A stretch of DNA of 64,000 nucleotides. Origin: Hydractinia symbiolongicarpus. Its lineage: Eukaryota; Cnidaria; Hydrozoa; Anthoathecata; Hydractiniidae. This document shows, piece by piece, positions 23,342-34,616 of the stretch (position 1 is the stretch's first letter; each line of letters begins with the position of its first letter). The translations under genes were made by a program, and so were the position numbers. Under the pieces are notes generated by a model. The model did no database searches and was not told the DNA's origin. It saw nothing but the letters and a program-made list of their open reading frames with translations. The stretch lies in NCBI RefSeq assembly GCF_029227915.1, contig NC_079884.1, positions 3,968,001-4,032,000 of the forward strand, read 5' to 3'.

Positions 23342-24236
23342 CAGTATTGTCTCTAATTACCGGACACTCTAAAAGGCGGACAGCTCTGAGTAGCGGACAC
23401 TTTGTCCATGCACTGGCCATCTTCTGGTCAAATCTCATAAAAAACTTTGTTATTAGCGGACACTCAGTTAGCGGACACTCTGATTAGCTGACCATTTTTT
23501 TTTTTTTGCACGAAATGGCAACTATAGGCTTTTTTCTCCAATTAACGGACAGTCCAAAAAATTAGGGAGCAGCATACAAAAATAATGAAAAATTGAATTA
23601 TTTTAAACACTTAAACTTTACAAGAAATATCGACTTTTGCAGTTATCAACTTTTTTTGTCCATAAAACTTATATATAACTTGTATTTTTCCAGACCATGT
23701 CCATCTCCACGATTAACCCTCTTTCCACAAACCTTAGCTGTAATCGAAGTGTTCGGAACTTTCAAGAACATGAAACATATTTTTGATATGTTTTGTGGCA
23801 TGTGTCTAACAATGCTTTCGTGTTGCAAACAATCATTTCTTATTATTGCTATTGCATTTCCGTCCACCTCGTTAGATGGCTCATGCCTGCATCGTAACAA
23901 TTTCCTCACCAAGGGGCTCCAGATGTTAATGTAGACATGATATCCTCTAGCAAAAGATTTGTACTGGTACTTATTCCAATCTTTTTCGATGAGTATGGGT
24001 ATGTCGACCTCGTACACTCCCTAAGTAATCATGTTTATTATTTCGAAAAAAAGTTATATTACGTTCAATTTAGTGTTTTGTTCTTTTTTCGTGTGCAAGT
24101 CCAGCATGATACCTGCTAATTTTTCAAGTTACACATTTCGTATACATTTTCTTCAAATTTTGAGCTTACATGGACACCTCTATATAGCAAACACTTTGTT
24201 CATGCACTGGGTGTCCGCTAATTAGAGAGAATACTG
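23342..24236. mobile_element. Pogo/Tigger-type DNA transposon, 895 bp, with TA target duplication
   Basis: Left end CAGTATTGTCTCTAATTACC and right end (reverse complement) CAGTATTCTCTCTAATTAGC are near-identical terminal inverted repeats starting with CAG, each flanked by TA (23340-23341 and 24237-24238), as in pogo/Tigger elements. Repeated GCGGACACT motifs fill the first 200 bp. It carries no transposase; its only plausible frame is the HIRAN-like protein on the minus strand. Confidence 0.8.
23646..24017 (-). CDS. HIRAN-like domain protein carried inside a pogo-type element, 123 aa
   Basis: The frame starts MYEVDIPILIEKDW and continues into FARGYHVYINIWSP, then EPSNEVDGNAIAII, SIVRHMPQNISKICFMFL and a final KVCGKRVNRGDGHGLE. 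This order (GYHVY..W.P, N..D.NAIAV, GH.P..IS..C..F, GxR) is the pattern of a small protein abundant in cnidarian and other invertebrate genomes. It resembles the HIRAN fold, which in HLTF/Rad5 binds DNA 3' ends. It is the only long frame in the element and spans the middle third. Role unknown: it may be a transposon accessory factor or a captured host domain. Two family positions look changed (RHMP where GH.P is usual), so this copy may be decaying. Confidence 0.6.
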   Translation of the reverse strand: MYEVDIPILIEKDWNKYQYKSFARGYHVYINIWSPLVRKLLRCRHEPSNEVDGNAIAIIRNDCLQHESIVRHMPQNISKICFMFLKVPNTSITAKVCGKRVNRGDGHGLEKYKLYISFMDKKS

Positions 24237-24287
24237 TAGTATGAAATTCTAAAGGGCATTTATATATTGAAGCAAGCAAGATTTAAT

Positions 24288-24345
24288 CCGCGCTCCTGAG
24301 AACTGGAAATCGCAAACGAACCCACTACACTACGTGCGGCAATAT
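24288..24345 (-). mobile_element. tRNA-like SINE fragment
   Basis: Minus strand reads GTAGTGTAGTGGGTTCGTTT and then a TTCTCAGGAGCGCGG stretch, like a polymerase III promoter-bearing SINE head. A similar piece is at 38720-38840. Short and degenerate. Confidence 0.35.
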
Positions 24346-25239
24346 TTTAGTTATGCGTGCAGATAGTTTTTTTCTTATACATGCTCACCTAGTCCAAACA
24401 AAAAGTTCTTGTTCTGCAAAATACATATAATGTTGTTGAAGTTATTGTTAAGAGTCTGAAAAGTTGGCCGTAGTGCAGACGTGAGCCGTAAGAGAAGGTC
24501 AAACTTTTGATTTATTGTAATATTGTGTGTATTACACAAGTGGAATTCTCTATCAGCAAGTTATCACTCAAAAATTTTATCATATTAATAGTTAGTGGAT
24601 TGACAAAATACTTTTCATTTTTTAATTTATCACAACAACAACAAAAGTAGACACTCTTACTTGGAATAAATCTCTACAATGCTTTTCCCGCCGATATGGC
24701 GAAAAGTCCTGTGAATGAAGTTGGCGCAATGTGCATTTTGCACGCAGTTAAATTAAATTTTGAAAAACGTGGCAATGATCATCATAATTTTTTTTCATTA
24801 TACATTATATTTTTTTTCCAACATGTTCTAAGTGTAACTTCAACTTTCTATCTATATTTTTAGTTTTTTAATTAATTCAAGGGATGAGCTGGCCATTATC
24901 AACACGAAGAGGTTTTCTGTGTTTGTTTACATATTATCTCTGTGTTTGCACAGGTTAATGTTAAGTTATATTCCTATAAATAAACTATCTAATTAAAAAA
25001 TACTTAAAGTGATGTTAATTTATGTTTTCACTGCAAATGTTTATAATATATACACCATAGCTATGTCATGGTATCCTGTTCATAAAATTTGCACTTATTA
25101 TTGCTAAACACATTAGAGTGTATATAACTCGAGCTGCCCTAGAGTTTCTGCAGTGCCAAACAATGGTTCTGGTATCCGCTGGTGAAGGCCTTATAGGTCG
25201 AAACACCAAAGTTGTCTGGATTCTCACGAATAGTTCTGT

Positions 25240-25320
25240 CGACAACGCGATTTAGTGAATAAAAACCCGTGGTGCATCTAATGCAACGATCCCGGGTTCA
25301 AGTCTCTGGGCTGCTTATAT
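25240..25320 (+). mobile_element. Possible tRNA-like SINE fragment
   Basis: GATCCCGGGTTCAAGTCTCT contains a near-consensus B box (GGTTCAAGTC), but no convincing A box or cloverleaf precedes it, so a tRNA gene is not called. Confidence 0.3.
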
Positions 25321-26169
25321 CTATTGCAACATTAGACTACTTTATTAGTCCTTTAACACCGAGTCAAATTTAACTCCGTCCCTAATAAAAAAAACTACTT
25401 ACTACCGCGCCTTACTGATCAGGAGCTGTAATGTTCGTTAGAGCCTTTTTTCGAAAGTAACTCCTGCATCCCTGGACACAATATTTCACAGCGGGCTGCG
25501 AAAGTTTTGCTTCTACAGTTGTGTACGCCAAGTAAACAGCGTTAAATATGCGCTACTGGAATTTTCTGTCATGTCCGCATTACGGATGATCAACGCGACG
25601 GCCCACTAAGATCCGAAAAATCGGTCGTGCTGATGTCTGCAAAAATTAATGTGGGTTAAGATTTTAAAACTAACCGAATAAGCTCAGGTTACAAGTCTTA
25701 AGTCCTTTTGTGATCATTAAAAAATCCAAACACTTTGACATGTTATAGAAGAGTGTTACATTTATAAAATTATATAACGCCCTTAGAGATTGCTTTACGA
25801 TTTATCTTCACAATCAAAATATTAGATACGAAATATTTGTTTCTTAGTAACAATAAGTTCGTGGTCATTAGCGGCAACCTCACAAAAACAAGCAAAGTGC
25901 AGCTACTTGATAGCTACCAATTTCGTCATTTGTCATGAAGATTTTGTAACCAAAGAAATATGTGAGGTATTATGTGTCACATATTATTGAAAATGGTTTA
26001 TACGAGAAGAAGCTATAGGAAAATACAACCAAAAAATTTCACCACGACTATTCTAATCACTTTATGGAAGGTAGTAGATCAAAGTTTGACATGTCACACA
26101 GTTTCTCATTCATGTTTAGCGTTTAAGGTCAAGTTACGGCCCAACCTATAAGTGTGAATATGAATATAA

Positions 26170-26533
26170 ATGTAACTCGAACCTCCAAAGTATCGAGAAA
26201 AATAAGTTGACTTAACAAATTGAATTTTCATTTCCTCTTGTTCTTTTCTTGACAGACAACAATATTATCTATAATACATTAGGAGTTAAAAAAAATTAAA
26301 AATTAAAACTAAGATTAAAATAAGTCTTTGATTTCCTTTTCTCGAGAAAAAGTTCGAGTTATCAGAAGACATTAGCCTAGAGGGAACGAAAAAATGGGTC
26401 GAGTTAACGAATGAGTTATCCCAAGGTTCGAGTTTAACCGGTGTTTTTATAAGAAAGTATTACTGAAAGTTCAAGGGACCTGAGATAATAAAAGTTTGAG
26501 TTAACCGGTGTTTGAGTTACCGGAAGATAACTG
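26170..26533. mobile_element. Pogo-like MITE relic
   Basis: The right end has repeated GAGTTAACCGGTGTT / GAGTTACCGG motifs and ends ...AACTG before TA (26534), as in Tigger ends. The left end (TGTAACTCGAACCTCC, about 26170) is a weak inverted match. No coding frame. Confidence 0.4.
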
Positions 26534-27610
26534 TATAACATTTGTTATAAATTACTCACATCAATTAAATTTTGAACCCCATCCACTAAAAGAGGTTCAT
26601 TTGAAAATTTGGTAACACTTAATTACTGCAATCCATTACACTGCAAAACACTGTAAAAAAGTTAACTTAAAGTCCGCAGTAATTAGCTTCCTTTTTTGTT
26701 TTCCACAAATAGTTTTTACAAAAAATGAACATATCCCAACATCAAAATTTAATTATGTGTAACGACTAACTTATAATAGACTCACTCTCTAATTTTTGTA
26801 ACATCACAAATAGCTTTGAGCAACCACCCTCCTTCCTTGGCGTTATTTAAGTTTAGTTTTATAGGCATCTACAAATACTCAGCACAGATACAACATATGA
26901 TCGGCGTTTCTCTGCCTCGTTTGTGGTATATATCCAAAAATTTCGTGGTATATTGTGATTTTATATTCTTTGATTGGGCGCGAATTTAACATTTTTTTAG
27001 CTAGTGCTTTCTCAAAAACAAGCCAGAAAACAGAATCAAGGAAAATATTCTCCTTACAGTATCTCCAAACTGGAGCCGGACTTGTATATTTTATTTATAT
27101 TTATTATATATTTTATATATTTATTTGGACGCCCTTTCTAATTTTGTTACACAATTACTTTTTTAAAAATATTTAAGAAATCCCCACATACCATTCTATG
27201 TGTCCAATTTGCTCTACTGTTCTGTGTTGTATATTCTTGAACGAACTGTTATCAGAACATAAAAAGAGTATTTATGCTGAGGTAGTTTTGTTTGAAAGAT
27301 GAAAGGCTCTCCCGGCAGCGGTATTAGTAGCCGACATAAGTTGAAAAAGCCGTAAAAAGAACGGCTGATGAGTTCGGTCGTTACTCATATAAAAATACGG
27401 ATGATTTAAAAATCAAAAAATATATTAACGTTGACATGTAACATTGTGACGTCATATTTGCGCGTAATAAACCGATTTATATAAGGAGAAAAAAGTATTT
27501 AAGTATTTTAAAATAGCTTTTGTGTTTGTGTTTTCGAGAGATCAAGTAAAGTAGCAAATCTTTAGGTTTTTGTCTCAAAAATCCTTTTTTAGTATTAGTA
27601 GCAATCAATC

Positions 27611-27778
27611 TCTCTTCTATTATTATCCGTATTTTTTGAAAATGGTAGCTGTATAACTACTCAATGCTAAGGATACACGAAATATGGTACCGAGAAAATG
27701 TGCGGGGATAATTTGTAGGACCGGAATATGCACGACGGGCCAACCCTTGGGTTTTTTTCAGGGCTGGCGTCAAAAAGT
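27611..27778 (+). mobile_element. Decayed Helitron
   Basis: Begins TCTCTTCTATTATTATCCG, like the 5' ends at 48704 (minus) and 58465. It contains an AAATGGTAGCTG segment and ends near an imperfect hairpin AACCCTTGGGTT...CAGGGCT. The terminal CTRR is not clear. Confidence 0.4.
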
Positions 27779-28007
27779 AGCGACAGCTGCCATGTAAAGA
27801 TGTTATGAGATATGTGATGAGATTTTTACAATACTAATTTTAAGGTTAAAAATGACGCTTTTTTTTCCTAGGTTACAAAATTTTCCAACAAAATTAATAG
27901 CTAACCGTCAAATATTTTGGAGCGATGAATACTTTTATACAGTCCGAGATGTTTCGTTGGTTAAAAATGACGAGTTTTTGGCAAGATGTAATAAATGAGC
28001 AACAGAC

Positions 28008-28110
28008 GCTTAACACTTAGCTCAATTGGTGCACCACTTCTTTAGGCTGATAATAGGAACGTTAGTAAATTAGGCTCGTGAGCTGTTTGGTGCTACCGCA
28101 AATCTAGATT
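28008..28110 (+). mobile_element. tRNA-derived SINE relic
   Basis: TTAGCTCAATTGGTGCACCA matches an A box closely, while the region expected to hold the B box (GGCTCGTGAGCTGTTTGG) is degenerate. A functional tRNA is unlikely. Confidence 0.4.
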
Positions 28111-29422
28111 GGTAAACAAACACATCTAGCTAAGCACCAAAGACGTTTAAAATGTTTTCGCTTACCTGTGTTGTGAATGGAGCGCCATTATTACTTCAAT
28201 GTTTTTTCTCGATATCTAGACAAAATGCACGAAGTTCGATTATACAGTTGTTTCATTTACAAACAGCCACACAGCACGAAAAATAATCCAGTCTTAAAGT
28301 TTTCCAAGCAAGAAAGTTGTTCTCTGAAATACTCTGAAAATTCGTACCACAAACAACATGCGATCTATGTTTTGATTTTTTATGTGAGAAAAACAGTTAA
28401 ATTTTAATCGTATTTTAATTTTACCATGTCATTTGGGAAATTGTTTGAAATCATTCAAAACAGGAACGCTGTGCAAGTCTTTGCATAAAGAGAAATCATG
28501 TTGGGTGGGTTGACATTTGCTGTGTTTAGCAGAAAAAAAGTTTCATAAATAGATTTAATGAAATAAAATGTTTGCCAGTGTAAATTTGATCCTCGATTTA
28601 GACAGGAAGCTCAAGGGATTGAAAAATTTAGTTCCAATTAAAACAAATCTTAATTATCCATGGTCTCGAATTTAATGCGAGTATCCTAGAATACATAAAT
28701 TCAACCTTGGAGCTTCAAGATTCAATACACAAATAAATGTAGCGACTAGAAAAAAATAAAAAATTCTTGTCACTACTAACCTTCTAACAACCACAAAATA
28801 AATTTCTTTAGTTAGCTTTTTCACGAATATGATACGAAAATATACCCTTAATATATAAGCTATAAAGAAATACAAAAAACACCCAAAATAGCTTTGAAAT
28901 CATTGTCTGCAGTGATACCCGCCCATTTAATTGTTGGTGCGCCCTAATCAATGTCTGTATCTCTTATTTACATACTGTATGATAAACTCTACAAGCATAA
29001 ATCACGTCATATCTTCAGGATGTGTCAGTATTATAAAAGCCATGTTGTTTTGTACTATCTTGCGGTGAAGTTTATTGACATGTACATGTTGATCTTCAAT
29101 TCTTTTTTTGTGTAATGTTATCTATTCATTCCCGCTTATCTGTTTATTTGCTGGTTACTCAGATGAAGATGGATTAGTTTTTTTCTCCAGCAATTACCTT
29201 TTAGAAACATAATTGAATTAATCAAACCACAAGAATTTGCAAAAAAATATGAACATACTATAGACATAATCATTTCACAAAAACAAAATGAGCTAGCTAG
29301 CTAGCTTCCTTCTTTATGATTTGTTGTTCTCTGATAATTCTTTGTATGACTTATTGGCCCAAACTTTTTTGACCCTGAAAGGGCTTTTGACTGTATTTTC
29401 CACTGTATCGTAAAATGCTCGC

Positions 29423-29501
29423 GAGCTTTTTTATTAGCGCTTGCGCACTTGGACAAAATTTACATATTTTTTAAAGTGCGCATGCGCTAATAAAAAAGCT
29501 C
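29423..29501. repeat. 79-bp hairpin with 28-bp arms
   Basis: Arm GAGCTTTTTTATTAGCGC plus TTGCGCACTT (29423-29450) is repeated in reverse complement at 29474-29501 with about one mismatch, around a 23-base AT-rich loop. Confidence 0.8.
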
Positions 29502-29594
29502 CACAACTTCAAATTGTTCAACTACTCCAATGTTTTCAATGAGCGCCCCCTTAACACATCGTGTCGATTAAACTTTCCGACTTGTTTTTTTTTT

Positions 29595-29678
29595 AACCTC
29601 ATTCTCAGGGCTTTTTAGGTTATTTATATTTGAACGTCCAAATACAAAAAACCTAAAAAGCCCTGGGAACGAGGTTGG
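29595..29678. mobile_element. Hairpin element of the AACCTCGTCCC family
   Basis: Arms AACCTCATTCTCAGGGCTTT and AAAGCCCTGGGAACGAGGTT pair along about 27 bp. Flanks are T-runs on both sides, so the 8-bp duplication cannot be proven here. Confidence 0.7.
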
Positions 29679-30599
29679 TTTTTTTAATAAGTACACTCTC
29701 TAATAAACTCCCCCCTTGCAAGTGCAAATATGTAGATGATGTAGATATTATGTAGTAAAATACATATATTCCATTGGCAAGAGAGAAGAATAAATACAAA
29801 AGTTTATTACTCCCCCCTCACTCCAACCCTCTGTTAAACGCCGCTCTCGATCACGCGCCCTACTTAAAATCGAAATATTTAATATATGCCCTGCATGTGT
29901 CGAATATAAACTTTTTTATAACACAATAAATTAACAATTCTATGATTTCCATTTGAACTGTTTTTACATCCTACGCAAAAATAAGACGAAGTTTGTTTCC
30001 ATCAACAATCAAACAGCGGATAAAGAACTGCTGTAAACACAGACAGCCTATTATTTTTTTCGTGCGCGCTATATGACTTAATTTCAAACGCTCAAAAACT
30101 CATAAATTGTGCATTTGATGATGCCGAACAAAAAAATTTTGCTGCATTACTTTAATGCCGAAATTTTTTTGGGCCCATTATGTTCTCCAATTTCGGAAAA
30201 ATTGATGACATTTAAAGCTGGTATTTAATATTAAGCTGATCCTATACTTCGGCTGCCGTATGTTATTCTACATGGTCAAAAACATTTAAAGGCCGAGAAT
30301 GTGACAAGTTTCTTTTCCTTGAATTTCAACACAGCTCTTTAACTCCTACTTAGTCCTTAAGTTTTTGTTTTGTCTGACACTTTAAATAACTTTTATTGTG
30401 ATGTTTATGCTTCGCAGCCTCAAGTTAAATTAAGCATCTCTTGCATTCTGACCCCTACTAATGTAGTCCAAGCTGGAACCGAGATTAGTTAATCCAAAAA
30501 AATTAAACTGATGATGTAAAATTAAATTTTAAAGTGCTTAGCAAAAATAGCTTATTCGGAGGTCCAGGATAAATGTTGCATCACTAGTCAGAACAGTGT

Positions 30600-32010
30600 T
30601 ACTGTTTAAGTCTCTAGACATCCGCTATTGTGACTTCTAAAATCAAAGTTAACTTTGCCTTCTCCAAATTTAAACTCAATTACTTTCGTACATGGACAAA
30701 ATTCTTTCGCCATTTTTATGTGGCTACAGAAAAGGCTGTAACACACAGAGAGCATTATTTCTTTGATATAAAACGGAAAGAGTCCTTAGATAAAAATGGT
30801 TTAGCTGCAGCTATATTAATAGATTTATCAACGGCCTTCGACACTATAAACCATGAACTTTTAATTGCAAAATTAAACGCATATGGCTTTGATAAGAATG
30901 CTCTGAAAATAATTTATAAACTAATCGATTATACAAAGAACCAAGATAAATGTTACCTTAATCTCTTGGACTGAATTATTACAATGAGTTCCCCAAGGAT
31001 CAGTACTTGGACCAATACTATTCAATATTTATCTAAATGACCTCTTTTTTATTTTAAAAGAATGCGATGTCTGCAACTTTGCAGATGACATAACACCCTA
31101 TGTCTCAATACAATTACATGAAACTTAATACAGGTAAGTGCCATTTACTGGTATCTGGAAATAAAAATGAACATACGTGGGTAAAATTAGGAAATCAAAT
31201 GATATGGGAAGAAAAAAGTGTAAAACTTTTAGGCATAAACATCGATTCCCAACTAAAATTTGATAACCATGTCCTACTAATTAGCTTAAAAGCAGGGAGA
31301 AAACTGAGCGCATTGACAAGAATAGTTCAATACCTATCTTTTAAGAAAAAAAGAATGCTCCTAAGGATCTTTTTTGAATCTCAATTTAATTACTGTCCAT
31401 TAATATGGATGTTTCACAGTAGAACAGTTAATAAAAAAATTAATCAACTACATGAAAGGGCATTCAGGCTTGTTTATAACGATTGTGATTCTACATTTAA
31501 TAAGCTTCTTGAAAAAGACGACTCAATTTCTATACATCACCGTAATATACATTCTTTGGCAATAGAAATCTATAAAATCAACCAGGGTTTGAATGAAAGT
31601 CCGTTAGCAGATATGATTTCGATTAGAACAGACAATACTCTTTGATCTGATTTTACTATACCTGCAGTAAGAGCTGAAAATTATGGTAAAAAATTCTGTT
31701 AGATATTTAGGACCTTTAATATGGAACATGATTCCGTCAACGATAAAAAAGCTGAAACTTGCTAGACTTCAAAAGGCAGATTAAGAAATGGAAGCCTACA
31801 GAGTGTCCTTGCAGGTTATGCAAAAATTATGTAAAGAACCTTTAGGTTTTGTAACTATTTTTGGAGATCATTAAGCTCGTTTATGCATTCGGTGTAAATA
31901 GACCCAGTTAATACTGTGGCTGGATTTTTATATTTTAGTATTTATTTTAATATAATTGTATTTTTCATACTTCTCTTAACCGAATTGAAATAAAGTAACA
32001 ATAATAATAA
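30600..32010 (+). mobile_element. LINE retrotransposon fragment (CR1/Jockey-type)
   Basis: Covers the decayed reverse transcriptase described separately and a 3' end with AATAA repeats (about 31986-32013), typical of a LINE tail. It is 5'-truncated: no endonuclease domain is seen upstream. No target duplication identified. Confidence 0.75.
30700..31860 (+). pseudogene. Broken LINE reverse transcriptase
   Basis: Recognisable blocks in order: GYRKGCNTQRALFL (about 30723), ILIDLSTAFDTINHELL with the first catalytic Asp, a region equivalent to the PQGSVLGP motif in shifted frames (about 30985-31010), FADDI (about 31078, carrying the catalytic Asp pair), a long 31100-31645 frame with KLLGINIDSQLKFDNH and NYCPLIWMFHSRTVNKKINQ, and a C-terminal PAVRAENYGK tail after a stop. 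Several frameshifts and stops separate the blocks, so the copy is dead. Confidence 0.85.
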
Positions 32011-32080
32011 ATAATGATGGCGGAGAGGCAAAAAATAACAATCACTATAGCAACCATCGCGTGCATATTAAGTTGGCCGG

Positions 32081-32145
32081 ATTGGTCAATTCTGCCGTCA
32101 ATTTACGTCAGATATAGGATTGGCTGTATATATAATCTGACGTCA
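32081..32145 (+). promoter_or_regulatory. Likely promoter of the coiled-coil gene
   Basis: Two inverted CCAAT boxes (ATTGG at 32081-32085 and 32119-32123), a TATATATAA (32127-32135), a CRE-like TACGTCA (about 32104) and a full TGACGTCA (32138-32145) lie 100-165 bp before the ATG. The cluster and its position support a core promoter; strand follows the downstream gene. Confidence 0.5.
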
Positions 32146-32244
32146 AATTAAAACGCCCTCTTTCGTCAAGAACGCAAAGAGTGTAGTCATCTATTGTGAG
32201 AAAAATATTTTCAAATTTAAATCGAGGTTAGTGAGTTTTGAAAG

Positions 32245-33717
32245 ATGGATGGATATTGGGAAGAAGATGACGTTATATCAAAGTTACTTGATCAGAGCGT
32301 TGATCAACTTTCTTTTGTGCAAGAGAAATCTTTGCTTGATGAATTTGTGGAGGTTGGTGCTGAAGTTGATACTTTGGACAAGAAGATGGCATTTCAAAAC
32401 AGGAAGAAGTCTGGAAATTATAAGTTAAAAGATATGATGGACGAGTTTTATAAGTTAAGTAAAGTGATGGATGAACAAATTGGAATTTCGCAGCAAAAGG
32501 TAAAGATAGCAAGCGAAGAGAAAGATGCAGTTTATGAGAATGCTGTGGAAGATGGAAAAGTCGCCATGTTGGAAGAATTATTAGGAAGTGAACAAACAAA
32601 GTCGAAGAAGATCGAGGAAGAACATGAAAATAAGTTAAAAGCTAAAGAAGAAGAGTATTTAAAGAAAGTGAAATCTTTGAAAGAAGCTCTTGAAAGACAG
32701 AAGAATACAAATAAAGAATTACAATATGAATTTAATAAAATATTAGAAGAAAAAGAACAAGAAATTGAAGATCTAACAGTAGAGGTATGGAATTTTTCGT
32801 CTTTTCTCAGGAAAAAGTTTTTTTTAAAATAACCACCTCGTCTTCTCTATGTACTCAGTTCCATTTCTAATAATGTTTATATTTCTTCCATGTAGAATAC
32901 AAATTTAAGAAATGAACTTTCATCAAAAGAAAATGATGTATATGAACTAGCCTTAGAGGTATGTAAAATTACATGGAGACGAATACTTTTACTTGAGATT
33001 ATTCACTGAAATTACAAGATCGGTCCAGTCTTATTTCCAGGATCCAGTCAACCTTGTTTCCAGCGTCCAGGAAACGATGGAGAGCATTGAGATCAGGGCT
33101 GATTATCACTCTAAATAAAAAATAATGCAAATCTTTTTTAGAATGAAGAGTTGGAAGATAAAGTTGAGATTAGCAAAGAATACATAGCTACTTTAAAGCT
33201 GCAACTAAGCAATTTTGAAAAACAACAGCAACAAGATAAATGGAAGTTAGAACAAGCCGATGATTTGTTAGGAATGGTGGAAAAAGAAAATGATGAAATG
33301 GAACGTAAATACAAAGGTAGGCTGGTTACACAATTACACAGTTAGCCTAAAAACTACAAAACTCTAGCACATAATTAATGACCTTCTCACATGAGTTATA
33401 AGTTCTATTATGTTCAAATTTCAGTTGCATTTGCCAACCTTGTTCAACAGTTAAAAGTAGAGAAGATTAGAAATATGAAACTGCAGTGTGATAACCAACT
33501 TGGTAAAATTAGTACGAATCGTTCCAAATCGATGCCGTCACAGACAGCCGCGAACACTCCTGATAAGTTGTTTAAACGACCCAACATTGAAAGCAAAGTA
33601 GACATTATGCAAGAAATATCTGTTGCTAAAGAAGGTTCAAAGAAAATAACTGAAAAAGTTCCAGTAGTTTTACAATCTCTTGGATGGACACAAGCTTTCA
33701 TTCATAGAAAAAATTAA
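32245..33717 (+). CDS. Unrecognised coiled-coil protein, four exons, 356 aa
   Basis: Exons 32245-32784, 32896-32958, 33142-33316 and 33425-33717 join in frame (1071 nt), all GT-AG. The N-terminus is acidic and aromatic (MDGYWEEDDVISKLLDQSVD). Residues about 60-260 are a long Glu/Lys-rich heptad region typical of a parallel coiled coil (for example EEEHENKLKAKEEEYLKKV). The C-terminal 90 residues are basic and Ser/Thr/Pro-rich (RSKSMPSQTAANTPDKLFKR) and end SLGWTQAFIHRKN. The promoter-like cluster upstream and consistent splice phases support a real gene. I do not recognise the family. An acidic tip followed by a coiled coil occurs in checkpoint, centrosomal and kinetochore proteins, but this is only a resemblance. 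Confidence 0.8.
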
Positions 33718-34616
33718 CAATAACCAAATCTTTTTCGTCTTTTATTTCTTTGCTATGTACAATCTGGATTCTGATTTATTTTATCCTTCTTTGTTTTACT
33801 CTCTCGTAGCATTTTTACTGAAAGGAATTGAAATCCTAAAACCCTTTTCGTCTCATGTACGGTAAAAGCAAGATGAAAAAATACATACATTCAGAGACTT
33901 ATTATATAAAGAGGGTCTGTTTAACTACGTCAATGATTACTACTATTAATTATTATTATTGTTATTATTATTATTAACGAATTTATTCATCCATTAAAAC
34001 TATACAGCTCTTCGTGTAAAAAGTAAATAAAATGCGAAGTGAAATATTAAGAAAATATTTGAAATATAAAAATAAAAAATTGAAATAATTTTTATATGAC
34101 AAAAAAAATCTTATGTTTAAAAGTGTGTTAAAAAATAAGTAACATCAATAATGTAATAAAGAATGGTAAAAATTAAGTAAAATAAAAGTATCCAATGAAG
34201 GAGTAGATAATAGCACAACATGAACAATGAAAGTACTTCATTAACCCTGAAATGATGAATCTGAGAATGTTAAAAAAACACATTAGGCACACTTATCTCT
34301 ATAACCAAAGCTGTACGACTTCATGTTAGTATGTGCGGTAAATCACATGCCGTTTTTTCAACAATGTTGCTAAATCATATAAGGCGCTGTTAGCGCTTAA
34401 ATTCAAGTCATCTTAGAGAATTGCGAAAAAAAATGTTTTTTAAAAAAAAATTTTTTTTAGGCTAACTGTTTTTCAAAACGGTTTTGTATGAGTCTAAATA
34501 CTGTGAAAAGTATTATCATTTTCGAATAAGTCTTCTTTACCTAAATTTCAGAACGAAAAAAATAGCTGTGAAAAAAAGCACTGCTTAAACATCTCCACAA
34601 AATAAGATAGAATATC
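33718..34616. other. Convergent intergenic region
   Basis: Lies between the 3' ends of the coiled-coil gene (+) and the TauD-type gene (-). Very AT-rich, with a TTA-repeat tract near 33935-33975. No coding exon seen. Confidence 0.5.

Larger units (their letters stand above)
24237..30599. other. Gene-poor 6.4-kb region with repeat relics
   Basis: No coding exon that I trust. It holds pieces of tRNA-like SINEs (about 24288, 25240, 28008), a pogo-like relic (26170-26533), a decayed Helitron (27611-27778), a perfect-looking hairpin (29423-29501) and a hairpin element (29595-29678). The rest is AT-rich sequence without visible structure. Confidence 0.4.

Noticed and set aside
28008-28110. Possible tRNA gene (good A box)
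   Set aside because: The B box is degenerate and the arms do not pair.
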